64,000 nucleotides of DNA from Roseomonas populi (GTDB taxonomy: Bacteria > Pseudomonadota > Alphaproteobacteria > Acetobacterales > Acetobacteraceae). The stretch lies in the NCBI RefSeq assembly GCF_024594815.1, contig NZ_JANJOU010000008.1:62001-126000 (forward strand). The letters are read 5' to 3'. The notes beneath the pieces are model-generated. The model searched no databases. It saw only the letters and a list, made by a program, of their open reading frames with translations, and had not been told where the DNA came from. Below, piece after piece: positions 23,917 through 32,939 of the stretch. A program made the translations under genes and the position numbers. Position 1 is the stretch's first letter. Every line of letters begins with the position of its first letter.

Positions 23917-25500
23917 TCAGCCTCGTCGGATGTTGTGGAAGATCGGGAAGCCGTTGAGCATGCCCGTCACGTCCGACCGGAAGGCCGTTGGCTGGGTGAA
24001 GCCCCCGGTCGGCAGGTAGGGAATGTCCTCGAAGGCCTGGCGCTGCATTGCCTCGGCAAGGCGCTTCTGCTCCGCGGGGTCCTCCGCATCCATGAACCGG
24101 TCGCGCAGGGCCTCGATCTTCGGAAGGTCCGGCCAGCCATAGGTCCCGGCCCGCCCCGGACCGCGCAGGTAGGACTGCGTGGCGGGGCTGGTGGCGATGA
24201 TGCCGGGGATGGTGTTGCACCAGACGCTCCATCCGCCCTGGTCGAGCGGGCCGCGGTTGTTCACGCGCCCGGCGATCGTGCCCCAATCGCCGGTCTGGTA
24301 GTCCAGGTTGACGCCGCTGCGGCGGAACATGTCGCCTGCGATCTCGCTCATCGTGTTCAGCCGCGCGTTGTCGGTGGGGACGACGAAGACGACGCGCTCA
24401 CCCTTGTAGCCCGCGGCTTCCAGGTTGCGCTTCACCCGGTCGAAGTTCGGTGCGCCGTCCATTGCCTCCAGCCCCACCTCCGTCGCCAGCGGGCTACCCG
24501 GAAGGAAGAAGCCGCAGCGGTCGTTCCAGAGGGAACGGTCCTCGCCGAGCACGGCCGTCATGTAGTCGGCCTGCTTGATGCCCGGCAGGAAGGCGCGGCG
24601 GATGGCCGGGTTGTCGAAGGGGGGCTGGAGATGGTTCAGCCGGATCATGGACATCGATCCGCTCTTGTCCTTCACCTCCACCCGGAGATTGCGGTTCCGG
24701 CGCAGCAGGGGCAGCAGGTCGGGCGTCGGCTGCTCCCACCAGTCCACCTCGCCCTGTTGCATGGCAGCCGCGGCGGTGGAGGGGTCGGGTAGGGTGTGCC
24801 ACTCCACGCGGTCGAGGTGGGCGCGCTTGCCGCCGGCGAGGAAGCTCGCGGGCTCGTTCCGCGGCACATATCCCTCGAAGCGCGCGTAGACCGCCCGGGA
24901 CCCCGCCATGCGTTCGCCGGGAACCCAGCGGAACGGGCCGCTGCCCACGATCTCCGTCACCTGGGTGGAGGTCGGCAGCCGTGCGAAGCGCTCCTGCATC
25001 ACCGGACAGAAAGATGAGGGCTTGGCCAGCGCGGCGGCGAGGAACGGGAAGGGCTTCTTCAGGCGGATGACGAGGACGCGATCGGACACCGCCGTCATCT
25101 CGTCGGTGATGGCGCGGATGTTCTGCCCCAGCACGTCCGCCTGGCTCCAGCGGGCGATGCTGGCGACGGCGTCTGCCGCGCGGATGGGCGTGCCGTCGTG
25201 GAAGGTGGGTCCCTCGCGCAGCGTGATGCGCCAGGTGCGGCCGCCATCCTCGATCACATGGCCTTCCACGAGCTGCGGGCGCGGCTCGTAGTTCTCGTCC
25301 AGCCCGTAGAGCTGGTCGTAGACCATCATGGCGTGATTGCGCGTGACGAGCGCCGTGTTGAAGACCGGGTCCAGCAGGGCCAGGTCGGCCTGGGGCACGA
25401 AGCGCAGCACGCTTCGCGCGCCCGGCGTGCCCTGGGCCCGGACGACGGACGGTGCCGCCAGCGTGGCGGCGGAAAGGGCCAGCACCTCACGACGCTTCAT
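23917..25500 (-). CDS. Family-5 (peptide/nickel-type) ABC substrate-binding protein
   Basis: A 527-residue exported receptor of solute-binding family 5, the DppA/OppA fold. A signal peptide spans about residues 1-23 (MKRREVLALSAATLAAPSVV, RAQ cleavage) with a leading KRRE that may be a Tat signal. Core segments are RTWRITLREGPTFHDGTPI, EIVGSGPFRWVPGERM and IRLNHLQPPFDNPAIRRAFL. No Dpp-type permease or ATPase lies nearby. A paralogue of nearly equal length at 42.0-43.6 kb shares EII/VGSGPF and VPR-EP--FLAGGK. It is the last gene of the leftward operon with the amidase and acylase, so it may capture their substrate or product. Confidence 0.87.
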   Translation of the reverse strand: MKRREVLALSAATLAAPSVVRAQGTPGARSVLRFVPQADLALLDPVFNTALVTRNHAMMVYDQLYGLDENYEPRPQLVEGHVIEDGGRTWRITLREGPTFHDGTPIRAADAVASIARWSQADVLGQNIRAITDEMTAVSDRVLVIRLKKPFPFLAAALAKPSSFCPVMQERFARLPTSTQVTEIVGSGPFRWVPGERMAGSRAVYARFEGYVPRNEPASFLAGGKRAHLDRVEWHTLPDPSTAAAAMQQGEVDWWEQPTPDLLPLLRRNRNLRVEVKDKSGSMSMIRLNHLQPPFDNPAIRRAFLPGIKQADYMTAVLGEDRSLWNDRCGFFLPGSPLATEVGLEAMDGAPNFDRVKRNLEAAGYKGERVVFVVPTDNARLNTMSEIAGDMFRRSGVNLDYQTGDWGTIAGRVNNRGPLDQGGWSVWCNTIPGIIATSPATQSYLRGPGRAGTYGWPDLPKIEALRDRFMDAEDPAEQKRLAEAMQRQAFEDIPYLPTGGFTQPTAFRSDVTGMLNGFPIFHNIRRG

Positions 25501-25540
25501 CGTTTTCCTCCTCACAGTGCATTCTCGACCCGGGCAGGTC

Positions 25541-27019
25541 TCATTTCCCCACCTCGGCCGGCGCAGCGTCCAGCCAGTCCGGCAGGCGGGTGATCCAGGG
25601 GCACAGAGCCTCGTAGCGGGCGGCGGCCTGCAACACGCGCAGGTCGCCGCGCGGCGGGCCGATGATCTGCAGGCCCATGGGCAGGCCGCGCAGGTCGAAA
25701 CCGGCGGGCACGCCCATGGCCGGGCAGCCGGCCATCGTGGCACCCACCACCACCTCCATCCAGCGGTGGTAGCTGTCCATGCAGCGGCCGTTTATCTCCG
25801 CCGGCCAGTATATGCCCGCCTCGAAGGGGAAGACCTGGGCCGAGGGGATCAGCAGGAAATCGAAGTGCTCGAAGAGGGCCGTGAAGGCCCGGTACCATGC
25901 GCCACGGTCCAGGCCCGCCCGGTGGATGTCGAGCGCGGTGAGGCGGTGGCTGCCCTCGATCTCCCAGATTGCCTCGGGCTTCAGCAGGCGGCGCTGCTCC
26001 GGGTCGCGCCAGGCCGCGTCCTGGCGGCCGCCAATGCCTTGCTGGCGCAGGGCGACGAAGGCCTGCCAGAGCCGCTCGGGGTCGAAGTCCACCCGGGCCT
26101 CCTCCACGCGGCCGCCCGCCCTCTCGAACAGACCGAGCGCGGCGGTGCAGAGCTCCAGCACCCCCGGCTCGAAGGGCAGGTGCCCGCCGAGGTCGCCCAG
26201 CCAGCCCAGGCGCAGCTCTCCTCCCCCCTCCTCCAGGCGGTCCTCGAAGCGGAAGCCCGGATCATCGAGCGAGAGAGGCGCGCGGACGTCGTAGCCGGCC
26301 TGGACCGAGAGCAGCATCGCCACGTCGCGCACGGAGCGGCCCATCGGGCCCTCCACCGCCATCTGGCTGTAGAAGGGATCGGGCGTATCGGTCGGCACGC
26401 GGCCCTGGGAGGGGCGGAAGCCGAAGACGTTGTTGAAGGCCGCGGGGTTGCGGAGCGAGCCGCCCATGTCGCCGCCATCGGCGACGGGCAGCATCCGCGT
26501 GGCCAGCGCCACCGCGGCCCCGCCGCTGGACCCGCCCCCGACGCGGGAGGGATCGTAGGCGTTGCGGGTCAGACCGAAGATCGGGTTGTAGCTGTTCGAG
26601 CCGTAGCCGAATTCCGGCACGTTCGTCTTGCCGATGATGATGGCGCCGGCCGCGCGCATCCGGGCGACGAAGATGGCGTCCGCCTCCGGCACCTGGTCGG
26701 CGAAGAGGGGAGAGCCGAGCGTCGTGCGCAGCCCTTTCGTCGCGGCCAGGTCCTTGATGGCCTGCGGCAGGCCGTGCAGCGGCCCGATCGCGTCCCCCCG
26801 CGCCACCGCCCGATCCGCTTCCTCCGCCTCGGCCAGGATTTCCTCCCGCGAGCGCAGCGACACGATGGCGTTCACGCGCGGGTTCGCCGCATCGATGTGG
26901 CCGAGATAGGCCGCCATCACCTCGCGCGAGGACACCTCGCGCCCGCGGATCATGGCCGCGAGCCGGGTGGCGTCGATCCGGCACAGTTCCGGGACGATGA
27001 CGGGGGGCGCGCTACTCAC
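25541..27019 (-). CDS. Amidase (amidase-signature family)
   Basis: A 492-residue amidase-signature hydrolase. The Ser-cisSer-Lys triad is complete: Lys89 (GLPQAIKDL), Ser164 (GGGSSGGAAVAL) and Ser188 (DGGDMGGSLRNPA); the 24-residue spacing between the serines equals that of characterised members. There is no signal peptide, so it is cytoplasmic. It starts with GTG at 27019, overlapping the stop of the acylase gene by four bases (GTGA), so the two hydrolases are made together. The family cleaves primary or substituted amides. Sharing an operon with an Ntn acylase suggests sequential opening of two amide bonds in one substrate (inference). Confidence 0.9.
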   Translation of the reverse strand: MSSAPPVIVPELCRIDATRLAAMIRGREVSSREVMAAYLGHIDAANPRVNAIVSLRSREEILAEAEEADRAVARGDAIGPLHGLPQAIKDLAATKGLRTTLGSPLFADQVPEADAIFVARMRAAGAIIIGKTNVPEFGYGSNSYNPIFGLTRNAYDPSRVGGGSSGGAAVALATRMLPVADGGDMGGSLRNPAAFNNVFGFRPSQGRVPTDTPDPFYSQMAVEGPMGRSVRDVAMLLSVQAGYDVRAPLSLDDPGFRFEDRLEEGGGELRLGWLGDLGGHLPFEPGVLELCTAALGLFERAGGRVEEARVDFDPERLWQAFVALRQQGIGGRQDAAWRDPEQRRLLKPEAIWEIEGSHRLTALDIHRAGLDRGAWYRAFTALFEHFDFLLIPSAQVFPFEAGIYWPAEINGRCMDSYHRWMEVVVGATMAGCPAMGVPAGFDLRGLPMGLQIIGPPRGDLRVLQAAARYEALCPWITRLPDWLDAAPAEVGK

Positions 27020-29319
27020 GGGCGCAGGACCTGCACCGACCGCGCGGCGGCGCGCACGGCTCCCCACCCATAGAGCATGGGCACCATCCGCGCTTCGGCC
27101 CACTCCGCGTGCTGGTCGGTGTAGTGCGGGCTGCCCGGCTGGCCGGAGACACCGTGGAACACGGCCCAGCGGCTGTTGTCCCAATCGCCAACATCGAAGA
27201 CGTAGCGCGCCAGCGCGCCATAGGCCGCCGCCGGGCCAACGGAAGCCAGCAGGCCGTTCGCCAGAACCGTGTCGTTGTCGCCGCCGATAGGCAGGGCGGG
27301 CGGGTCCAGTAGCGGCGCGGCCTCGGGGAAAAGGGCGGAGAGGGGGTGCGAGAAGCGCGGGCGGTGCGCCTCTCCCCAGGGTGCCGCCTCCGCTTCCGCC
27401 GCCTCGCGCAGCGCCGCCGCGATCGCCTCGTCCCAGCTCCACCCACCCAGCAGAGATGCGTCGTCCCGGCGCAGCAGGTTCGGCAGCGCCCACCAGAGCT
27501 GGTTCATCGGCGCGACGCCCGGCGCCATGGCCAGCCACGGATGCGCCCCGGCGCCTGAGAGGCCGCTCCGCTCCGCCAGGATGCGGGTCAGCGCACGGCG
27601 AAGCGCGGCGTAAGCGGTCGGCTCCGCCGCGCCCGCCTCCATCCGCGCGTTCCAGGCCAGGAGACGCGCCCGCAGCGCTTCCGCCGCCCCGTCCAGCGGC
27701 GGCATCGCCGCCAGGCGCTGGCGCAGCAGCAGCGCGTTGGGCGAGAGGGTGTCGCCGTGGATCCCGCTCGCGTGCTCCGGCCCGAAGGCCGGCATCTCCC
27801 GCAGCCGTTCCAGGATGCGCGCGGCGCGGTAGGGCGGGTGGCAGTCCGTGCACAGATAGTCCGGGTGGTCGTCCGCCACCACGCGGTTGTTGGCGGTGAC
27901 GATCAGGCCCTCCGCCGGGTCGATGACCTGCGGCATGTCATCATGCGCGATCCAGCCCTGCCAGGAATGCTCCCCCGTCCAGCCGGGGACCGGCAACCAC
28001 CCGTTCTCCCGCCCGCGACGCGGCACGCGCGCCCGCACAAGGTGGCCGATGCGCCCCTGCGTGTCGGCAGCGACGAGGTTGTGGTCGATCAGGCCCCAGC
28101 CGCGCGTCGCCTCGAACAGGTTCTCGACACTGCCAGCGCCTGTCATGCGAGGCAGGCAGTCGAAGGAGAGGTCCGTCTCCGCGAACTGTACCGAGCGCAG
28201 CGAGAGCGCCGTGCCCTTGCGCGGGTCGCCCGCGATCACCGGGCCGTTCGGCGTTTCCAGCACCTCGAAGCGCCGCGGCTCCCCCCCGCGCACGGAGATC
28301 GTCTCCTCCCGGCGCGTTGCTTGCACCCACTCGCCCGCGTGCATCACCCTTGCGGCGTCGCCGTCAAAGCGCTCCAGGAAGACGTCGTGGATGTCCATGA
28401 AGGCGTGGGTCACGCAGTAGGCCACGCGCCCGTTCTGCGCGAAGTGCGGGAAGCCCGGCACGCCCGGCACGGTCAGGCCGATCATGTCGAAGGCGTCGCA
28501 GGCCACGTGGTGCTGCGCGTACATGTTCGGCATCTCGAAGACCCGGTGCGGGTCGCCCGCCAGCACCGGCCGGCCGGTACGGCTGCGCGACGGCCCCACG
28601 GCCCAATTGTTGCTGCCGCCCCCCGTCTCGTCACCGGGCAGGCCGAGCGATTCGAGCAGCGCCCGGATGGCGGGCGCGAGGGCGGCCAGATCCGCCTCCT
28701 GCCGGTGCGCTTCCTCGCCCGGCGGGATGCAGAGCAGGTCGATGCCACCATCGTCGTAGCGGAGCTTCGCGACGCCCTCCGGGCCCACGGCCGGCAGCGC
28801 CGCCGCGCGCCAGAGCTTGAACCAGACCGAGCCCATCAGCAGCCCCAGCCGCCGCATCACCGCGATGCTGTGCCACCCCTCCCAGGGCTCCGGCCGCGCT
28901 TCCAGCAGGGTGTACTCCACCGGCAGGGGCGCGCCGGAGGAGAGGAAGGCGTTCACCCCGGCCGCATAGGAATCCAGCATCGCCCGCGCCGCCTCGCCCA
29001 GCGCGGCGTGGTCGCGGCGGCAGGCCGCCTCCATCCCCAGCCGTCGCACGAGGATGTCGGCCTCCGCCGCGCCTGCCCCCAGCCACTCCGCCGCGCGCCC
29101 CAGCGCGCGCCGGCGCGTCAGCTCCATCTGGAACAGCCGGTCCTGTGCGTGCACGAAGCCCAGCGCGAACCAGGCATCGGCCGCCGTGCCCGCCCGGAGA
29201 TGCGGGATGCCGTAGGAGTCGCGCAGCACCTCCACGGGCGCGAGAAGGCCGGGCAGATGCAGCTCGCCCTCCATCGGCGGCAGCGCGTCCTTCAGTCCCT
29301 GCGCATCCAGTGGCGGCAT
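27016..29319 (-). CDS. Penicillin acylase family (Ntn) amidohydrolase
   Basis: A 767-residue precursor that should self-cleave into two chains. The N-part shows VEVLRDSYGIPHLRAGTAAD and ALGFVHAQDRLFQMELTRRR. The likely nucleophile, which becomes the N-terminus of the beta chain, is Ser236 in GGGSNNWAVGPSRS, followed by GRPVLAGDPHRVFEMPNMYA and the oxyanion region near TANNRVVADD. There is no obvious signal peptide, unlike periplasmic penicillin G acylase, so it is probably cytoplasmic. The ATG at 29319 has GGGAGG upstream. First gene of the leftward operon, sharing a 100-base promoter region with the ABC importer. Family members cut penicillins, cephalosporins, acyl-homoserine lactones and other N-acyl compounds. 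The substrate here is unknown. Confidence 0.88.
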   Translation of the reverse strand: MPPLDAQGLKDALPPMEGELHLPGLLAPVEVLRDSYGIPHLRAGTAADAWFALGFVHAQDRLFQMELTRRRALGRAAEWLGAGAAEADILVRRLGMEAACRRDHAALGEAARAMLDSYAAGVNAFLSSGAPLPVEYTLLEARPEPWEGWHSIAVMRRLGLLMGSVWFKLWRAAALPAVGPEGVAKLRYDDGGIDLLCIPPGEEAHRQEADLAALAPAIRALLESLGLPGDETGGGSNNWAVGPSRSRTGRPVLAGDPHRVFEMPNMYAQHHVACDAFDMIGLTVPGVPGFPHFAQNGRVAYCVTHAFMDIHDVFLERFDGDAARVMHAGEWVQATRREETISVRGGEPRRFEVLETPNGPVIAGDPRKGTALSLRSVQFAETDLSFDCLPRMTGAGSVENLFEATRGWGLIDHNLVAADTQGRIGHLVRARVPRRGRENGWLPVPGWTGEHSWQGWIAHDDMPQVIDPAEGLIVTANNRVVADDHPDYLCTDCHPPYRAARILERLREMPAFGPEHASGIHGDTLSPNALLLRQRLAAMPPLDGAAEALRARLLAWNARMEAGAAEPTAYAALRRALTRILAERSGLSGAGAHPWLAMAPGVAPMNQLWWALPNLLRRDDASLLGGWSWDEAIAAALREAAEAEAAPWGEAHRPRFSHPLSALFPEAAPLLDPPALPIGGDNDTVLANGLLASVGPAAAYGALARYVFDVGDWDNSRWAVFHGVSGQPGSPHYTDQHAEWAEARMVPMLYGWGAVRAAARSVQVLRP

Positions 29320-29370
29320 CCCTGTCCCTCCCGACGACGCGGCGGAGTGTGAAACCGGGTTGCGGTCCTG

Positions 29371-29382
29371 TCGATATATCAA
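29371..29382. promoter_or_regulatory. GATATATC palindrome, copy 1 (acylase/ABC divergent promoter)
   Basis: TCGATATATCAA has the core GATATATC at 29373-29380 with near-symmetric flanks. It lies between two divergent operons, 38 bases upstream of the ATPase start and 52 bases upstream of the acylase start. The same core occurs at 38838 and 43697. FCD-type GntR regulators often bind TTGATATATCAA-like sites, and such a regulator is encoded at 32186. Confidence 0.65.
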
Positions 29383-29419
29383 ATAGCATCCACCTGACAC
29401 GTCGATCGGCGGGGGTGGG

Positions 29420-30508
29420 ATGGGGGTGCCGGACGGATCCCAGGGGCACGTCGCCCTGGAATCGCTCGTGAAGCGCTTCGGGCCGGTGAATGCCGTGGAC
29501 CGCGTCACGCTGGAGGTCGGGGCGGGCGAGTTCCTCGCGCTGCTCGGCCCTTCCGGCTCCGGCAAGACCACCATCCTCATGGCCATCGCGGGCTTCGAGT
29601 ACCCGGACGAGGGCCGTATCCTCATCGGCGGGGAGGACGTGACCTGGGCGCCGCCGAACCGGCGCAACCTCGGCATGGTCTTCCAGCGCTACACGCTCTT
29701 CCCGCACATGACGGTGCTGGAGAACATCGCCTTTCCCCTCAAGATGCGCGGCGTGGGCCGCGCGGAGCGGGAGCAGCGGGCGCGCGCCGCGCTCGATACC
29801 GTCCGCCTCGGCGGAATGGGGGAGCGCCGCCCCGCCCAGCTTTCCGGCGGGCAGCAGCAGCGCGTCGCTATTGCCCGCGCCATCATTTACCAGCCCCGCG
29901 TTCTGCTGATGGACGAACCCCTCTCTGCCCTCGACAAGAACTTGCGGGAGGAGATGCAGCTGGAGATCAAGCATCTCCAGCAGCGGATCGGCATCACCGT
30001 CGTCTTCGTCACCCACGACCAAACGGAGGCGCTGACCATGGCGGATCGGGTGGCAGTGCTGGACCGCGGGTGCCTGCAGCAGGTCGGCGCGCCCCGCGAC
30101 CTCTACGAGGCGCCGGAGACCGTCTTCGTCGCCGGCTTCATCGGCGAGACGAATTTCTACGAGGGCCGGCTGGACGGGTTCGCCCGCGCCGGCGAACCCG
30201 TTTCCGTCGTGCTGGACGGCGGCGGCCGGATGACCGCGACCGCGGCGCAGTCCCTGGCGGCGGGGAGCCGGATCAAGGTGGCATTGCGCCCGGAGCGGCT
30301 TCGGGTGCTGCCGGCGGGGGAAGGCCTCGGGGCACGCGTGACGGAGGCGATCTATGCCGGCAACGCCACGACGCTGATGCTGGAGGGCGAGGGCGGGCGG
30401 CGGCTGCGCGCCCGCATCCCCGCCGGGGCGGGGCTGCACGAGCCCCGGCCGGGGGAAAGGGTGCGCCTCTCCTGGCAACCCACCGATGCCCGGGCTTTCG
30501 CCGCGTGA
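29420..30508 (+). CDS. Polyamine-type ABC transporter ATP-binding protein
   Basis: A 362-residue ATPase of the PotA/FbpC group. Walker A is GPSGSGKTT, the signature LSGGQQQRVAIARA, Walker B VLLMDEPLSALD and the H-loop FVTHDQTEA. A C-terminal TOBE domain (about residues 265-362, KVALRPERLRVLP) is where this group senses substrate or receptor state. The gene opens a tightly coupled plus-strand operon; its stop overlaps the GTG of the first permease by four bases. With two PotBC-like permeases and a PotD-like receptor downstream it forms a complete importer for a polyamine-like or other small cationic or amide compound. Confidence 0.92.
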   Translation: MGVPDGSQGHVALESLVKRFGPVNAVDRVTLEVGAGEFLALLGPSGSGKTTILMAIAGFEYPDEGRILIGGEDVTWAPPNRRNLGMVFQRYTLFPHMTVLENIAFPLKMRGVGRAEREQRARAALDTVRLGGMGERRPAQLSGGQQQRVAIARAIIYQPRVLLMDEPLSALDKNLREEMQLEIKHLQQRIGITVVFVTHDQTEALTMADRVAVLDRGCLQQVGAPRDLYEAPETVFVAGFIGETNFYEGRLDGFARAGEPVSVVLDGGGRMTATAAQSLAAGSRIKVALRPERLRVLPAGEGLGARVTEAIYAGNATTLMLEGEGGRRLRARIPAGAGLHEPRPGERVRLSWQPTDARAFAA

Positions 30509-31371
30509 GGCGCCCTTCCCGCTTCCTCCTCGGCGGGCGCCGCTACAGCCCGGCGGCAAGCCTGCTGCTGGCCGCGCCCTTCCTCCTGCTCATCACCGTC
30601 GTCTTCATCCTGCCGCTGGCGACCCTACTGCACGAGAGCCTGTTCCTGCCGGAGCCCACGACGGCGCATTATGCCCGCGCCTTCGCGGAACCCGTGTATC
30701 TCCGCGTCATGCTGCGCACCCTTTGGATCGCGGTGCTCGTCACGGCGCTCGCCCTGGTCCTCGCCTGGCCGCTCGCCTGGGTGATGTCGCGCAGCAAGGG
30801 CCTGCTTCTCGGCCTGCTCGCCGCCGCGGTTCTGCTGCCGCTCTGGACTTCCGTCCTCGTTCGGACCTACGCCTGGATGGTGCTGCTCCAGCGCAACGGC
30901 GTGCTGAATCAGGCACTGCAGGGGGCGGGGATCATCGATGTGCCGGTGCAATTCCTCTACACGCAAGGGGCCGTGGTGCTGGCCATGGCGCATGTCCTGC
31001 TGCCCTTCATGGTCCTGCCCATCCTCTCCGCCCTGAAGGGCATCCCGGAGGACCTGCCCCGCGCCGCGCAGATGCTCGGCGCCTCCGCCTGGTCCACCTT
31101 CCGCGAGGTGATCTGGCCCCTCGCCCTGCCCGGCGTCACCTCGGGCTGCCTGATGGTCTTCCTCCTGGCTCTCGGCTTCTTCGTCACCCCCGCCCTCATC
31201 GGCGGGCCGCAGCAGATGATGATCTCCACTCTCGTCTCCCAGCAAGTGCGGGAGATGCTGGACTGGCCCTTCGCCGGCGCGCTGGTGGGCATCCTCCTCC
31301 TCTTCGTCATCGGCCTCACCGTCATCTTCAAGCGCGCGGTGCGTCTGGACCGCTTTGTGGGGACCGCGTGA
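30505..31371 (+). CDS. Polyamine-type ABC permease (PotB-like)
   Basis: A 288-residue inner-membrane permease with six hydrophobic segments. The loop contacting the ATPase reads LKGIPEDLPRAAQMLGASAW (EAA motif variant). GTG at 30505 within GTGA is the likely start; it overlaps the ATPase stop, and the product begins VRRPSRFLLGG. The basic N-terminus and first helix (AASLLLAAPFLLLITVVFIL) match PotB/PotH proteins. It ends by another GTGA overlap into the second permease. Confidence 0.88.
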   Translation: MRRPSRFLLGGRRYSPAASLLLAAPFLLLITVVFILPLATLLHESLFLPEPTTAHYARAFAEPVYLRVMLRTLWIAVLVTALALVLAWPLAWVMSRSKGLLLGLLAAAVLLPLWTSVLVRTYAWMVLLQRNGVLNQALQGAGIIDVPVQFLYTQGAVVLAMAHVLLPFMVLPILSALKGIPEDLPRAAQMLGASAWSTFREVIWPLALPGVTSGCLMVFLLALGFFVTPALIGGPQQMMISTLVSQQVREMLDWPFAGALVGILLLFVIGLTVIFKRAVRLDRFVGTA

Positions 31372-32189
31372 GCCGCCCGCGCGCGCCGAACCGGGCTGGC
31401 CGGATGGCTCTGAACGCCGCCGCCTATGCCGTCACGGTGTTCCTGCTGCTGCCCACCCTCATTATCATTCCCATGTCCGTGGGGCCGGAGCGGCTGCTGA
31501 GCTTCCCGCCCAAGGGCTTCTCGCTCCGCTGGTACGCCGAGTACTTCCGGGACGAGGACTGGATCCGTGCCACCCTGTTCAGCGCGGAAGCCGGGATCAT
31601 CGCCGCCCTCTGCGCCACCACCATCGGCACCATGCTGGCGCTTGCCATCGTGCGCGGCCGCCTGCCGGGCAAGGGCTTGGTGGAGCTGCTTGTGATCGGC
31701 CCCGTTATCGTCCCACATATCGCCCTGGCAGTGGCGATGTTCCTTGTCTTCGAGCAGCTGCGCCTCACCGGCTCCCTTCTCGGCTTCGCCATGGCGCATA
31801 CGGTGCTGGCCCTGCCCTTCGTGGTCTTCACGGTGCTGGCCGCATTGTACCGCTTCGACGCGGAACTGGAGCGCGCCGCCCTTTCCTGCGGGGCAGGGCC
31901 CGTTCGCGCCTTCTGCCACGTCACCCTGCCGCTGATCGCGCCGGGCCTCGTCTCCGCCGCCCTCTTCGCCTTCATCATCTCCTTCGACGAGGCGGTGGTG
32001 TCCTTCTTCATCTCGGATCTCGACCGCAAAACCCTGCCGCGGAAGATGTTCGAGGACATCGATTTCAATATATCTCCCACCCTCGCCGCCGTGGCCACCA
32101 TGCTCACGGCGCTCACCATCGCGGCCCTCCTGCTCGGCTACGCCCTCAAGCGCGGCATGGAGCGGCGGGCGCGCAGGACCGGACCGTGA
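31368..32189 (+). CDS. Polyamine-type ABC permease (PotC-like)
   Basis: A 273-residue inner-membrane permease, second half of the pore. Hydrophobic segments begin at AAYAVTVFLLLPTLIIIPMS, and the coupling loop is YRFDAELERAALSCGAGPVR. The GTG at 31368 overlaps the previous stop; an in-frame ATG at 31404 (MALNAAA) is an alternative that would remove a basic tail. Its stop overlaps the GntR start (GTGA), so the regulator is made from the transporter transcript. Confidence 0.88.
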   Translation: MSRPRAPNRAGRMALNAAAYAVTVFLLLPTLIIIPMSVGPERLLSFPPKGFSLRWYAEYFRDEDWIRATLFSAEAGIIAALCATTIGTMLALAIVRGRLPGKGLVELLVIGPVIVPHIALAVAMFLVFEQLRLTGSLLGFAMAHTVLALPFVVFTVLAALYRFDAELERAALSCGAGPVRAFCHVTLPLIAPGLVSAALFAFIISFDEAVVSFFISDLDRKTLPRKMFEDIDFNISPTLAAVATMLTALTIAALLLGYALKRGMERRARRTGP

Positions 32190-32908
32190 AGACCGTGACT
32201 GAGACTGCCAAAGTTCTGGACTTCGTCGCCCCCGTCGGCCGGGAGAACCTGGCCGGCCGCGTGTATGAGGAGCTCCGCACCGCCCTCTTCGAGGGGCGGA
32301 TGCGCCCCGGCCAGCGCCTGAAGATCCGTGACCTCGCCGGCGCCATGGGCGTCTCCGAGACCCCCGTGCGGGAGGCGGTGGTCCAGCTGGCTCGGGAGCG
32401 CGCCCTGCGGCTGGAGGCCGCGCGCTCCATCACGGTCGCCGGCCTCAGCCTGGAGCAGTACCTGGAGCTACGCACCATCCGCCTGGAGCTTGAGGGGCTG
32501 GCCGCCGAGGCCGCTGCCCTGCGCGCCGCCCCGCACGAGGTAGAAGCCCTGGAGAAGGCGCACGCCGCCCTGACCGAGGCGGAGGGGGCCGGCGATCCGC
32601 TGGCCGCCAACCGCGCCAACTGGGCCTTCCACCACACCCTCTATGCCGCCGCCGCCATGCCAGAGCTGCTCTCGATCATCGAGAGCATCTGGCTGCGCAA
32701 CGGCCCGATGCACGCCTTCCTCTACCCGGATGCGCGCCCCTCCTACCCCGGCCGCCACCGGCACCTCGACATCATCGACGGGCTGCGCGCGCGCGATCCC
32801 CGCGCCACGCGCGAAGCCCTGCGCGCGGACCTGACGGAGGGCGGTGCCAATCTCGTCGCCCTGCTCGGCCGCATGGAGCGCGACGCGGCCTGGGTGACCC
32901 CAGGCTGA
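32186..32908 (+). CDS. GntR-family regulator, FCD type
   Basis: A 240-residue regulator. The winged helix-turn-helix spans about residues 18-80 (RVYEELRTALFEGRMRPGQR, then LAGAMGVSETPVREAVVQLA). The all-helical FCD ligand domain follows, with metal- or ligand-binding histidines in NWAFHHTLYAAAAMPELL and RHRHLDIIDGLRARDP. It starts with GTG overlapping the permease stop. It is encoded inside the importer operon, so it is autoregulated with its targets. The GATATATC palindromes at three promoters of this island are the natural candidate operators. The effector should be the imported compound or a carboxylate derived from it; FCD domains typically bind small carboxylic acids. Confidence 0.88.
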   Translation: MKTVTETAKVLDFVAPVGRENLAGRVYEELRTALFEGRMRPGQRLKIRDLAGAMGVSETPVREAVVQLARERALRLEAARSITVAGLSLEQYLELRTIRLELEGLAAEAAALRAAPHEVEALEKAHAALTEAEGAGDPLAANRANWAFHHTLYAAAAMPELLSIIESIWLRNGPMHAFLYPDARPSYPGRHRHLDIIDGLRARDPRATREALRADLTEGGANLVALLGRMERDAAWVTPG

Positions 32909-32939
32909 ATCTTCAACCACCTTCAGCAGGAGACGGGAC

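Noticed and set aside
25541..27853. Single open frame that would fuse the amidase with 278 upstream residues
   Set aside because: The upstream part is an out-of-frame shadow of the acylase gene. A GTG at 27019 with a 4-base overlap is the natural amidase start.
28631..30559. 642-codon minus-strand frame across the ABC ATPase gene
   Set aside because: It is antisense to an ATPase with perfect Walker motifs. Its second half only echoes the acylase in a wrong frame.
32066..32078. Additional ATATATC word resembling the GATATATC motif
   Set aside because: It is AATATATC within the coding region of the second permease, lacks the palindromic first base and is not at a promoter.
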